Source of the DNA: Durusdinium trenchii | Lineage: Eukaryota; Sar; Dinophyceae; Suessiales; Symbiodiniaceae | Direction of reading: 5' to 3' | Assembly (NCBI GenBank): GCA_963970005.1 | Contig: CAXAMN010022695.1 | Coordinates: 1,348,297 to 1,412,296 of the forward strand | Length of the DNA: 64,000 nucleotides | Part shown: positions 13,390 through 25,929 of the stretch, in pieces | How positions within the stretch are numbered: position 1 is the stretch's first letter | Layout: each line of letters starts with the position of its first letter | Position numbers and translations under genes: made by a program | Notes under the pieces: generated by a model | What the model was told of the DNA's origin: nothing | The model's input: only the letters and a program-made list of their open reading frames with translations | Databases searched by the model: none

Positions 13390-13494
13390 ATCTCCTCTGC
13401 AAGTCCATCACGGATGCAACCGCATCTGAGATGCGACACGTCCTTGCACGTCTCCAACCGTGGACCCATAATCTTCGAAATGCCGTCTTCAAGG
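13390..13494 (-). CDS. Candidate exon, minus strand
   Basis: It lies between a CTCCCATTCAG acceptor and a GTATTC donor, 105 bp. In the phase that fits the next exon it reads LEDGISKIMGPRLETCKDVS and a cysteine-rich end. A second minus frame and a plus-strand frame (13404-13558) are also open and look coding, so strand and frame are not settled. Confidence 0.4.
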
Positions 13495-15023
13495 CTGAAT
13501 GGGAGACCCAACTCCACCCAACTCCACCAGGACCAGCCGCACGCTTTTGGCGGAGCAAGTGAACGACTGAGTGAACGCCGCATGGGTTCCGGCCAACATC
13601 TCCAATGTTCTTCAGATTTTGCGGACTCTGTTTCGATCTGGTACCCTAATGGGCTTTCGGAAACACCACACGCCTAACAAATGTTGCCGGACTCGCATAC
13701 GGCCGTATGTTGCTGATACCAGTACCGTCGTCGTTGCTGTTCCTTCAGTCCACAGTCGAGTGGAGGCAAGCCACTTGAAAGTTGACACACGTACAGTTTA
13801 TCGCAGCTGAGCAATCATGCGACAATGATCATATTGTTTATATATGCTTATATAATATACACACTCTGTTAACCACCCTGACGATCTACCAAACGATGAT
13901 CCACACTCACAACCCCTGCGAACGTGCTCTCCAACGTTTGAATGCTTCGTCCACTACCACTACAAAATGTCGCCACATCTCGCAAGATGTACCACATCTG
14001 GCCCATGAATGGATCCGCGCGCCTGTGGCTTCCGCCATGGCCTCCTCCATGACTTTCGCCACAAGGTGAGAGGGGATCACAAAGGGACCCTGGGTGGACG
14101 GGTGGACGGACCAAAGGCCCGACGTGGCCCGACGTTCACCCGGGAAAGGAACACCTTTCCGCGCGCGAAAGGAGATCGTTAGATGGAAGTGGATGGAAGT
14201 CGTTAGATGGAAGTCGTTGTCATGTGATTACATATTTTAGTTTGTGGAGATTGAATTTTGGGGATCACAAAGTACTAAGAATAGTTCATGACATAGAAGT
14301 TAAGAAGTGGTGCATCTGGAGGTGACACAATCCCATCAATGTCTTCTCATCTTGGCTTAACACAATCCCATCATTTTCCCTGAAAACAGTTCAATGTCTT
14401 AACAGTGCTTTCTAATTCTGTTCAATTTCTTCATCACAGTGCTTTCCAATTTTGGCTGGATCATTTCCCCTGAAAACACTGGTGGCCGAACTGGACTTCA
14501 CACAAGTAGATTGCCAACCACTGGAGGGTCTGTTTGCATGAGATGCTTAGTAGCCAACGACCGCAAGGAGCATCTTGACCGGATCTAGAACGGATGCTCA
14601 GCATCATCTTGACCTATGCACCGTGCATCGTGTACAACTTGAAACCATAATCTGAGTATCCCCATAGGGTCCTGGTATCTCCTTTTCGAATAGTTTTGGA
14701 GGTGGTCAGTACCTTCTTTCTCACACTCGGTCAGCATGGGGTCGGTCTCGGACATCCAAAGGAGGTGGTCATGGACCAATTGAAATACCCCAAAATACCT
14801 GGCTGAACTTGTACTATCTACTGGAGGAGATGAAAAGTACCACTTGTTTTGGAACTAGTCAACTAGTCTACTGGAGGTGGTCTCCTTTTCAGGATTCCAT
14901 CTTGAAGGTCTGTGCATAGTTTGGGAGGGCATATTGCAATTTGAGCACCTGAAACATCGCACCCTTCTTTGAAATGGTATATAAATGACTCAGAATTCTG
15001 ACCGTAACAGCTCCGTTGCCGAC

Positions 15024-15110
15024 CTGGGATTTGGGATTTGCTGCATTGGCGGCAATCAGCTCTTGCCTCGGTTCCGTGACCAAGAGAAGCACCCGCAAGT
15101 GGCCATTGCA
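15024..15110 (-). CDS. Candidate exon, minus-strand gene
   Basis: Twenty-nine whole codons lie between AACTTGCAAG and CAG|GTCGGC, the same donor type as at 4588. The product reads HLRVLLLVTEPRQELIAANA, a hydrophobic strand followed by a helix. The protein-like character is strong, but its phase does not join the exon at 16840-16972, so an exon may be missing between them. Confidence 0.55.
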
Positions 15111-16337
15111 CTTGCAAGTTTGGGGGGAGGGTTAGATCATGTTATATAGTATTATATAGATCTCTGACATCCTCACCATGGGATCCTTGAGGAAACTCAC
15201 TGCTGGAAGGACCATTTCGTGCGAAACAATTAGTTACTGAGTGGCCGCTTGGAGCAATTGGTATATGATTGCGACCCAACTTGCACCAGGAAAACAAACG
15301 GACGTTACGCCAGATTACACGGAGGACACAATGACAAATACCGCATGGCGTCTCAGAAGTTTCTTTGCTGCCGCTTCAAGTTCTGTCAAGAGAGCGAAGA
15401 CTGCAAGGCACCTCTACACGCGTGTTCCTAAATGGTTGCACAACATGCGGAAGGACGGAACTCATTTCTATGTAATCATTGCCGATGCTTGTTTTGTTGG
15501 AATAATCTCTTTTGGCATCATCAATCTCAAACTCGTGTAGCTTAAGATCGCCTCCCACCTCTCCGTTTGGTTTCTTTGGTGCTCTGGCCTACTTCCAGCG
15601 TCCCCATACCGTGATTCTATGTGATTCTCAGGGCGAGACTGCTCCTTGAGTTGTTGGCCCAAGGGTGTGTCGCGACTGGCAAAGTCCTCCCCATGGTTAC
15701 AACGAAACAAACATGACATCTGACATCTGCGACATTGACTCTTTTTGCAACTGAAGCCTCAGTTTGGACCTCAGTGACTTCATTGGTCCCCCGGAAGCTT
15801 CAAGCAATCCAATGTCGAATCTGGTGTGGGAACACTCAGCTCTTCTAAGTTTCCATGGTCCAGGTCATGTCTGAAATCGAGATGGATCCAGCAATTTTGT
15901 CAGCTAGTAGTTGATTGCAAAGTCTCCTGCACCACCCACACTGATCTCATCCAAAGGAAATCTCTGCTGAAAGTCCATAATTCCGTAAACTAATACGCAA
16001 TAAACAAAATAGAACATCAAACAACTAAACACCACAGGAACAAACACATCGTCACATCGAGCAACTAAAAACACAAAGCTGTTGAACAAACTCCAAAACT
16101 GCAATCAAAGATTGAATCTACACCAGGGCAAAAGCATTGGTCATTGTAAAATCGCGAGGTTTGGATCACATGATTGGCTCGAACCAAAAACAACACTGGC
16201 TTCAACCTGGGTCTTCCTTCCGTTCTGAAGGCCTGAAGATTGCTGTGACGGTCCAGAGAATGAGTTGGAATACTTTACATGCGTCTATGTCAATGTGTTT
16301 GTGTTTGTATTGCTGTAAGTTATTCTTCTGCCCTAGT

Positions 16338-16437
16338 TGACATATATAGATATATATTATATACACTATAAATAAATAAATATATTATATTGTATATAAT
16401 TAATATATCTAAATATACTATATATATATATATATTT
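16338..16437. repeat. AT-rich low-complexity tract
   Basis: About 100 bp are almost entirely A and T with TATA and AAATA repeats, ending in a (TA)n run. Nothing else is visible in it. Confidence 0.9.
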
Positions 16438-16839
16438 GTCTGTAAGTGGTGCCTCTTGGAAATTCTTGCCAGTACTATCCAATACTGCCCTACTGCCCAT
16501 GAATATGAATCTCAGTCGATCCACCAGAAACCCCGTTTCATTGCTTGCTTCACTGTCAACCACTCTCTAAGGCATACGGCCTCGACGGCCTCAACTGCAA
16601 GAAGAAACATTTGTAGACCACCTTTCCACTGAGCTTATCTCTATCTTCATCACCGCCATAAGCAAATGTTGTGGCGCAAAGACTGTGAAACCTGATACTA
16701 CTAGGGACAGCTCTAATACCGCACCTGGCGGGCTGAAACGTACAGAAACCATGACCACCACCCAAGGTACAGCCTTGGACCCTCTCATGTGCATCTTACT
16801 CCCCCTCGTTCGACCCGAGGGAGACGCGGAATTCAGAAC

Positions 16840-16972
16840 CCCTCAGGCAGCTCGTTGGAGGCGGCGGCGCTTCGGTCCGCAACGCGGCGCTTCGGCACGA
16901 AAGGCGTCCGGTCCGGGATCAACTCGTCGGCCAGCAAGGCCGGAACATGGTAGGTCTCGGCCAGCTTGTGAC
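16840..16972 (-). CDS. Candidate exon, minus-strand gene
   Basis: Two bases then 43 codons with high GC in third positions, reading HKLAETYHVPALLADELIPD and a basic, alanine-rich end. The acceptor is CCACGAG and the donor GTTCTG. The two-base start fits the one-base end of the exon at 18141-18181. No domain is recognised. Confidence 0.55.
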
Positions 16973-18140
16973 CTCGTGGGGGTTCCCCGGGGCGACCATG
17001 GGAGAACCGCATAAGAGGACGGTGCATGTGCTTTTTGGTAAAAGAACATAGGTTTGGATCCTACGCAGCTCACCACACATGTCAAACAGAAACTGGAAAT
17101 AAAGGCTGAACAATTGGATCATATCATATCTACTTAATAATTATAGAAGCAAGCTGAATTAGATTATCTATAATATTGATCTATATCAACATACAATGGT
17201 TCCCAACTATCAACCTGCTCAACACCTCGTTTTGCATGGCCACTATTGTAGCGTGGATCCACTTCGTGATCGGTGGATCTTGCACTTGGACGAAAACATC
17301 AGTGGTGAAAATTGATGACTGGCATGGTTCTTGGGAAGACTCTTCTGCTTTACATACCCGAGAACTGCCCACTTTCATGTGCGTCGGGACCTCCGTGATC
17401 ATGTGTCTACCTTTTTGGGGTTGCGGTCTCGTGTCCAGCACCCGACTCTGGCCTGCTGCCAAGCACAAATGGTAAACACTCCGAACAGCTGGCCAGGAAA
17501 GGCTACCCATGGTATCAAACAAGTGGGTTGTATTTTGCTTGGTAAACCCCGGACAAATGGGTAGACTGTTCTATTTTCCTTCTTCCAGCGGGTCAAACTG
17601 GGAGGTCTCCCTATTTCATTAAACACATATACACACCCAAGTAGGCTTCAATGTGTGCAACACTAAGACTGGGGTTGAGTATGTGCGAGTGAGACTAGTT
17701 AAAAGTCAGTGGCATTTGGATTTACCCATCCTCAAGGATACATATACGAAAACATGATGCTACATTGACCCTTAAAACATCTTAAGACTATCCCAATGTA
17801 CAGTAAATATGCTAGCTGCCTCATGGATTGAGTTTTGATGTAAATGAAACCAAAAAACTATCAACAACTCATGGAGACCCCCTTGTTCACAGCCCCATCC
17901 AAGCAAACATGAAGTTCAACTCAACCCTGGGAAGCTCACCCACTCCCGGTCAAAGTCCCCCCCCAGTACTTGGATGATCGAAAGGAGCCCAAAGTAATTA
18001 TATGTAATTATACTTCCGTTTCGAATGGTCGAAATATGTCGAAATGGTGCGAAGAACAATGACAGTCCGAGAAACGGATGGTCCTGGACCCTGGACTGTG
18101 ACATTAAACCAACTGTGTCACAGAATCATCTTCAACCCAC

Positions 18141-18181
18141 TAAGCGCTTCGCGTCCGCTTCGCGGCAGTCTCTCAGGAACC
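18141..18181 (-). CDS. Candidate small exon, minus strand
   Basis: Forty-one bases lie between TTGTGCCAG and a GTGGGT donor, encoding VPERLPRSGREAL in the phase set by the exon at 20491-20609. Both phase joins work, which is the main support. The sequence overlaps a CGCTTCGCG-type motif that recurs elsewhere in the window. Confidence 0.4.
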
Positions 18182-19152
18182 CTGGCACAACTGGCTGCTG
18201 CCACATCCCATGGGTCCGGCCTTGATCATCCGATATCAAGCTCTGAACGATCACCAAGATGGATTGAACTTGGGTGGTCTGCTTCCTGTGTGACACCAGA
18301 AATCACACCCCAGTTTTGCAATAGCCGGACATCACGGAATTCTGTTGGAAAAGGAACTACAAGTAGCAAAGTTTGCTTAGCAAACACTTTTTCCTCCCCT
18401 CGCGAGAACGACCACCCTCCACACCCTCAACCCGTGCACATTCTTGACACAGAAATATGTTTACGATTTTCCAAGGGTGGATGCAACGAAATCAACTTCG
18501 ATGTATGTCGAAGCAAAACACGGTTCGACGCGCTTTCCATCAGGTTGGGTGTGCTGCACAAAAAACAAATGGTGTCCACCATTAACCTCTGAGGATATCA
18601 GTCGGACACCCACACTATAACCGAAGTTTGTTCCCTCCAGATTCCTCCCAAAGGGTCCAACCATCCTGAGGATGTCCTCCAAAAGGAAGTACGCTGGCTC
18701 CGTTGGACCATCTGAAAAGGGGGTAGTTGGACCCTATGGGTCCAAGAGTTGTGTGATGTTGTGTGATTGGTGTGTCAAGTCTACCAAGATCCAAGGAGGA
18801 TCATTTGCAAATCCTATCTGGTCCTGTTTCTGAGATTATGAGGTTCTGGAACAGTGTGGATGGATGAATCACCTGAAAACGATCTGGAGTCCAAATCTGA
18901 GGAACCTGAATCACCTGAAGGTGATGGATGAATACTTGCATGGTCGTGGCTGAAGCAACGCTTTTCCAACCTGGTGTGGGTCACACAGACGGAAGAGACA
19001 AATGGATGACAAGCCATCTTCGGATCTATTTTGGCCAACGAAAACAGGTTTCCTGACGGTTTGCTTGTAGTCCGTGCATGAGATAAGAATTCCAAGAGAT
19101 CCAGGCTCCGGGTGCCGAGGTTGCCACCAGTGGCGCGCACCGGAGTCGGGTA

Positions 19153-19376
19153 ACAAGGGCATTACTAGTAGCAAGAGCATCGCTATTAGTAACAAGAAGC
19201 TACTAGTAACAAGGGCATCGCTACTAGGAGCAAGGACGCTACTAGGGGCTCCTGGCCTTACTAATAGCTTCTTGTTACTAATAGCTTCTTGTTACTACTA
19301 GTAAGGCACTTGTTACTAGTAGCGATGCACTTGTTACTAGTAGCATCCTTGTTGCAAGGGCATCGCTATTAGTAAC
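19153..19376. repeat. CTACTAG/GTAACAAG tandem repeat array
   Basis: Variants of GCTACTAGTAACAAG and GCTACTAGGAGCAAGGACG follow one another, then switch to the reverse-complement orientation (CTTGTTACTAGTAGC). The array is therefore an inverted pair of tandem repeats that can form large hairpins. Related arrays lie at 48808-48965 and 51030-51135. Confidence 0.8.
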
Positions 19377-20490
19377 ATGGTGGCGCCCACAGACACCACG
19401 TCCTTCCTTTTTGCACCGCGCGCAGCGGGCGGGGTGGGCGGAAGGGACGCCTGCGCGTCTGCGGAGCAGCGGAGTGAAAGATGTACCGATGAATCGCAGC
19501 TCCGATGTTGCAAAACATTCCAGAAACAGGCGGGTGAGATAGTAAGAAATCAAGCCACTCGTTGAAGTTTGGGACCACGATATGATTTTGAAGAGGGAAA
19601 GGACGTGAAAAACATATTTTTGCTCTGCAACTCTACTGGTTCACACCAACTCTTGCAACTGCAGTCATGAGGCCAGTCCTGTGGCATCCGTCAGTTAGTT
19701 AGTTTGTGACCAATGGATGCCAATAATGTCAAGTACTTCTCCCAGTTCCACGCGGTGGACGCTACAATGACATACATCATAAATCTGTTGTTTTTAGCTC
19801 CTCAGGACGTTTTAAGCAGCTCTAAGCAACCACTAAAGAACAACTATCGAAATGATGCTTCCCAGAATAGACACCTCCACTATCCTCCACTTCAGTTACC
19901 ATGGACAAATGCCTGGTATTTGATCAGAACAAAGACCAGTCACCAGCCACAAATGTCCCTTACATTTGCCAGCATTGACTGCAAGCCTTCAGATCAAGGC
20001 CAACATGCGTTTGTAGCTCGTGGCCATTCGTTCCTTCCAATCTTCGAAGCGATCCTCGGGAAATCAAAAATAGCTCTCATGCACTGCGAGGTCGGTCATG
20101 GAACATGGCGATATGTGAGATGCTTTTCGATTTGCAAAGTATCAACAATATGGCACTTCTTCAGTTTTCTCCAAGATCAAGGAAAGCTTGAACGGACTTC
20201 ATTGCATTATTGCTGGAAAACCTGTTATTACATCATCTCACCCTGTGGATCTACACTTAGCAATTGTGACAAGCCGACTGCACCGATCATCCCCCGTGTT
20301 CATAATCGTCTCATAACACAGGTGGATCCTCGATCTTGCAGAATGGCGGAGACTGATTCATGGATACATGCGCCACTTTGGGAGCCATATGCTGGTCACT
20401 CACCACTCCAAAACCACGCGAGGTCAGTGCTACGGCGCTCTCCGAGTGATTATCTCTTTCACCCCAACCGTGACGACCTCTCAGGTCTAC

Positions 20491-20609
20491 CGTCGCCAGC
20501 TGTGTCCCGGTCTCCGTCCCAAGTGTCCCAGGTCTTCAGGCGTCTGCCGAGACGCGGTGACGACGCTATGGCAGGGAGGCAGGTCCTTGAGCTCGCCAAG
20601 TTCAAACTC
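20491..20609 (-). CDS. Candidate exon, minus-strand gene
   Basis: It lies between CCGTTGTGCAG and a GTAGAC donor. Thirty-nine codons read EFELGELKDLPPCHSVVTAS and a basic end, with two bases over that join the exon at 18141-18181. A long plus-strand frame (19713-20759) runs across this segment, but its codon use and composition look random. Confidence 0.5.
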
Positions 20610-21390
20610 CTGCACAACGGAGGGCGGACGGTGGGCAACCTGCGGTGCTGTCTTTTGTTGGGAAAAAAAACACAAAGGAAACAGCAGGTGCGAAAAGAAG
20701 GCTTAGCGGCTAGGGCTGGGAGACACGAAACGTCAGGCTGCGGTGGAAAGTACACATAGACTGCCAGGCTTGAAGTCTTTATTTGGGTGCGCACGTGATT
20801 GTATGTGTGTGCATTTGTGAATTGAACCTTTGAATCAATGATAAGCAAAAACATCGGAGGTATACTTGTGGAGGTGACTGCAAGCACCACCACTAAATCC
20901 TCGAGGTGTTCAAATACACGATTCATATCCTTGCGTTTATGTGAAGATCCTTGATACAGCAATCTTAGCAATTTGGAGTACCTCAAGGAGCGCAAAGGTG
21001 CTTCTACAAAAAACACCAGCTATACGATAATTACGATATATGCGATGTGATTCACTGCTGAAACCGATCTGTCAAAGGAGGACAGAAATCACTTGGCATC
21101 GCATGGTATCTTCTTTTTTGTTTGCACTTCCAAGTTGAAACAATCTTACTTAATTGTACAGTGATGGTGTGGCATAAGTTTGCCATGTAAACCAACAGTG
21201 CCGTAGCCCTTGAGGTTTCAGCGAGACAAGAACAACTCAACAGCCTGTCCAAAAAGAGGGCAAAGCTTGCAACAAAATGCAAACACAGTAAACACGCAAC
21301 TATGAAGTTTCTTGAATTGTGAGAACATCCCTGTCCAGCGTACTATACCCCCTATGCAACACGTTCCAAGCATGGAACACGACCAAACAC

Positions 21391-21504
21391 CCGTTGGAAG
21401 CTCGCTCTGCCGAGCAGCCACCAGCTCGTCAGCCTTGGCTCCGATCTCCTGCGGGCACGAAGAGTCGGTCAGCCACGTGGTCCCCAGGTTCACCAAGACC
21501 CGAA
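21391..21504 (-). CDS. Candidate exon, minus-strand gene
   Basis: It lies between ACCCTCAG and GTGTTT. After two bases it encodes 37 residues including EIGAKADELVAARQSELPT, an amphipathic helix with strongly GC-ending codons. It ends with one base, which does not fit the start of 20491-20609, so an intervening exon may be missing. Confidence 0.5.
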
Positions 21505-22618
21505 CTGAGGGTCACCCTCAACCCGCTAGCTGCGGAAAACCACACAATAGAAATTTTGAGAGATCAAAAATACTGATCGAAGCCCTGCCTTGTTCTACAG
21601 ATTTCTACAGGAAGCACCTGGAATACTGGAGTCTGGTACAGGAGGAATCTTACCAGAGAATGTCACAGGTGTAAGACTAAGGCAGGGCATGAGTTTGTCA
21701 TGATTGTGGATCAAATAGTCTTGATTTGATTTGCTGATCCCATCCTCTTAGGATTGAGAGTCGATGGCACAGACCCCAAGAGCTGGTTCAGATCCAGATC
21801 AACCCCATGTAAAGACAGGCCATCTTGAGGGAACTGTGCCATCTCTGAAACCACCGAAACCTCTGTACCATCCGAACAAACACATGCTTTCTTTGACCAC
21901 CTGGACCCAAGCATAACCCCAAACGGCTGGCTCACCCGGGTCCAGAACACTGTCCGTGCGCTCCCCGGTTGGTTTCCCGAGTTGGTCTTACTAAGACGTT
22001 TATCTTTCGGGTCTAGAGCTTGTAACAGGGGTACCTTGGTTGACCACAGAAAAATGAGCAGAACTACTGGTCAACCTACCCTGGTGAAAGGGGCGCCATG
22101 GCCGCCATGACCCACAGCCATGGCCGTCTGTAGCAGTTCCGGCTGTTTCAAGAAGACACCTTTCGTCGCTGTCTTTTTTTCACCCATGCCAGCCAACAAG
22201 TTTTTATTTGTGTTGTGTGTTGTTTGGGTGTCTTGAAATAAATACAAATAGTAGTATCATAACTATAACTATACTACTGACATAATAGGAATTATACACT
22301 GCCTCCGGGAGGATTAACCCTGGGCCGCCCTCCACACATTTTAATAGCGTAACCGTATTATATATATATAACTATTATAATAATACTAAAATAACTTACA
22401 TAACATAGCATACCTTCGGCCCACGAGCCACACGACATCTGCCATCAAGCCAGGCTGTGTGGACGTGTTCACCGTGGCTGGCAGGAGCCATCCAGGATGC
22501 AAGCATTCCACCAGTTCATTTCATAAGGACACCCCACAGTGTTCACTGACATGGACTACTACTCACAGTAACAACACAGGGGTCCAGGTATGTGCTTCCC
22601 TTCACCAAACCATGTCAC

Positions 22619-22739
22619 CTCTGGACCACCGGAGCCCTTGCTTTCAACGAAGACTCGATCGCCACCGCCGCCGCGGCTCACGGCGCCGGGTCGGAGTCCC
22701 TCCCGGCGGTCCAGGTCGGAGGGGTGTCTCGCGGTGCTT
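22619..22739 (-). CDS. Candidate exon, strand uncertain
   Basis: On the minus strand, one base plus 40 codons read STARHPSDLDRREGLRPGAV and a glycine-rich end, between GGACACAGAG and GTGACA. The start phase fits the candidate at 23935-24033. On the plus strand another frame reads AFNEDSIATAAAAHGAGSES and ends before GTCGGA, which looks equally good. The segment is coding-like; its strand is unresolved. Confidence 0.35.
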
Positions 22740-23450
22740 CTCTGTGTCCAAGGTGTCCCCGCCAAGCCCCTCAAGGCCGTCACCTCGCGGAAATGCTAAC
22801 AACGGGGTGGAAGAAAAACATGTCGGAGCCTGTCGGAGCATGGGTTTTGGTGTGCGCAGAGTGTAAGGTCTTCGGCGCAAGTGTATGGTGGAAAACTGGG
22901 GTGAAACCAGCAAGTTGGCGTCAGCATGTGTCAGCTGGCCCCTGTTTCGAGCCGATTTGGGTTGGTCGCAGCATCGGGTCATTGCGGAACTGGAACCTTC
23001 TTTCCGCGTGCACACGTGAAGCATAGTGGGAGATCAAAGTCACTTGGGTCAGAGCTTGGCCTTCGGTAAGGACCGCTGGACGGAAACAAATGGATGATGG
23101 TTCCTATATCATTTGCTTATATAGGCCCGCCACCAACATTGCAAAATAAACTAACATCGTTTTCAATGGCGGGACCAAACCGGTGTTTGGATGCCTTTAG
23201 GCAGGGACGCTGGTCCTGGTACTTCAACGAAGTCACGTCTCAACAAGGCCAGCTCAGCTTGGAGCTGAGCGAAACACCAGCACTTCGGAGTTTGGCACGG
23301 AACCACACTGGTCCAAGTCTTTGCCCAAACGGCCCGGAACGGCAGAAGTCGGGTCGTCCCGTTGTGAAGTGGTGCAGGTCGTCCTGTGGTTCATCGAGTT
23401 GCTTCCGCGCGTCCCTTTGTCCGTTTCGCATGGTTCAGTTGATTTGTCTA

Positions 23451-23552
23451 CACCCTGGAAGACTAACATGGAACCTGAAAATCCCTGGTTGGTAGAGAAA
23501 AAGCGTCTTCCATTGGGACCATTGTCAGGGTCTATGTTAGTTTTCGGGAGTG
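23451..23552. mobile_element. Fold-back MITE-like element with TA flanks
   Basis: The ends are imperfect inverted repeats: CACCCTGGAAGACTAACATGG on the left (21 bp; first 20 used for pairing) and TTAGTTTTCGGGAGTG on the right pair over about 35 bases. TA flanks both sides (23449-23450 and 23553-23554). The whole is 102 bp and could fold into one hairpin. Like the nested element in the retrotransposon it begins CACC and has a TA duplication. Confidence 0.6.
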
Positions 23553-23934
23553 TAAGTCTGAGAGCTACGTCCACGTGGACATTCGCTGGAGTCCAAACAA
23601 TGGATGAGATTCGGAGGTTGGGTGGGAAGTGAATGGAAATGCAAATCCGACCACGTCTCAGCAGTGAGGGCATCAACTCCAACAAACATGTGGGGATCTT
23701 CCACCCTCGAGGACTGGAGGCCCGATCAGTTCTGCACAGATTGTGCCTGGTGAGGCAGTGAAGCATGTATCCTCCGACCTTCCACGAATGGTGCTGGAGC
23801 CACACGCAGCGTCAGCGCAGAGCTCTGTGTATCATGTTCCGTTCGTTTTTAGTACGGAAACCCAAACAAGTTTGCGTAAAGGTTTTCCTGCGTAGGGCCT
23901 CTGTTTGGGTCTTCAGAAGTTCTCATCCCTCCAC

Positions 23935-24033
23935 TTCCCTCCCGCCTCCAATGCGCGCTGCACTTCGCCATCCCGCCGTACAGGGCGCAAGAAAAAGCGA
24001 AAGCCGCGGAAGCGTTGGCGCAGCGCGCCCAAC
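23935..24033 (-). CDS. Candidate exon, strand uncertain
   Basis: On the minus strand it lies between CACCTCCCAG and GTGGAG and includes RRDGEVQRALEAGG, a sequence that resembles part of an ankyrin repeat. On the plus strand a frame spanning the same bases reads HFAIPPYRAQEKAKAAEALA with a donor AG|GTGCAG. I favour the minus strand only because its neighbours are there. Confidence 0.35.
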
Positions 24034-25929
24034 CTGGGAGGTGCAGAACGAGGGTTCCAAGCCCGTGGCAGTCCACAGGTTCCTGTACAGCTCTTGCTTT
24101 TAAGCATCTTTGCATCCTGGCATTTGAAACTTGTTGGGCAAGTTTTCGGCTTTGGTTTTGGGAATGCTTGGGTGGCCTCAAATCAAGTGTTCTTGTGAAC
24201 TTTTTCAGTGTGTCCCTAAAAGCAACTGGCCTGACCTGCCATAAAACCTAAGGCAACCTAGAAACTACATGAAGAGTCCATGCTGTTGAGCAAATGGTCT
24301 GTCATGTCTTTCATCTGGCAAGTGTGGGACAAAACTCACACTCACCCTCTCCTGTACTCAAGTGGCAGACTCTATGGCATCTATGGTTGAAAATGCTGCA
24401 CTGTTGGCCCGCGACTATTTATAACCATCCTCGAGCCGCTAGAATATGGATCGTTGCCACAAATACGACTTCTACATTCAAGTGTGTGTTTTCTTTTGGG
24501 AACAGCTCGCAACTTGCTCCAAGCCACTCGTCAGTGACCAGAAAGCTACTGCAAAAGCCCGCAGGATATTTCCTTATAGAACGGGCACTGCGAGCACAAG
24601 GCGCGCCGAAAGGTGTGGCAACTGTTAGCACTGTTTATATACGGACTCCTAGAGTCGGGTATTGAACAAAAGAAGAACAGAAACAAAAACAGCAAAAACA
24701 ACTCTCAACAGTCACCAATATTGACACTCTTCAAACAACAAAAACAACATTTCCGGACACCTGTGCCGTCTTTCGATGTTGAGGTTCCAAAGAAAGCAAC
24801 AAAAGCCACGTGTTTTAGAGATCTAGATACAATGCTACGTGAGTTCGGACGGCGACTTGAAAAAGAGTTCGGTCATGTCCGTTCGTACCCGCACGCCTCG
24901 TGTTCTCTCATGTTCTGCGTCTCCAAACCCAAGGTGTTTCCCGCCTCTTTCCACTGATTACCCCGTCTTCGTCCGCGAAAAAACACCCTTCGACGCGCCC
25001 CCCCCGGGTCCGTGGTCTTCAGACGAGGCGCGGATGGACGGGGTTCACTAAGCCTCGGTTTCATTGGAGCGAAGCGCGCCCACATGGCTGGCAGTCTTTC
25101 TTAGGTGGGTCCGAGCCTGTGGAAGAGGGAGATCCAGTGGTGAAAAGGGGTTCCTGTCCATTTATGCACCATCTGGTTTGGTTTGGGACTTCCCTGACGC
25201 GAAAATACACGAGTGGACTGCCAATGTTCTTGCTGGCTTAGAGTGGAGAAGACAATGGGGTCAAATAAAGTACATACTACTGTTCGGTATAGAAAATACA
25301 TTTCTTGGACATGCTCAGTGTATTTATGTTTATCGGTTTGAGGTTTGCTTGCAATCAGCGGACAATTGTCAGGAGATTGAAAGTTTCAACACCACACTCT
25401 AGGTGCAGCCAGGCGTTTGACTCTCTCAGATTATCTCCCACATGTTGTTCAGGAATGTATAATTACAGTATCCTTTTGTGTGGATACTCATCTGCCATAT
25501 GCTATATATATATATATATATTGGACATGTTGTTTCTTGCGAGCCAGTGATTCTTTTGGTTGACAAGATATCCAAAAGACACACTTCTCCAAGAAGATAT
25601 GCACAACTCTGCACAAATCACACCTCACATACAGGACTCAAGGATTTGGGGCCATGCCCATGCCCATCCCCCAAAACTCCCTTCGTCTGCGCTGTTCGTC
25701 TGCATTTCAGTCCGTTCGTCGTCGTGCGACTCCTGCCACCAAGACACACGTTTCTTTGCCGCCGTCCCATGGAAACCGTGGAAACAAAGGCTGAACAAAA
25801 GATGATCAAAAGACGTTTATACCATCCCCGGGGGTTCCAATTGCAAAGGATACTCTTCACACAGGATACTTGATGCACAAATGAGCGGTGGTCGAAACCC
25901 TTTAGTCTTGGCCATATAATCCTTCTCTG

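Noticed and set aside
18120-18180. CGCTTCGCG / GGAGCGAAGC motifs as regulatory elements
   Set aside because: Similar GC-rich motifs occur at 9.24, 35.69, 25.07 and 63.11 kb without consistent context.
19713-20759. 348-aa plus-strand open frame
   Set aside because: Composition looks random, with no domain. Its only coding-like part is better read as a minus-strand exon at 20491-20609.
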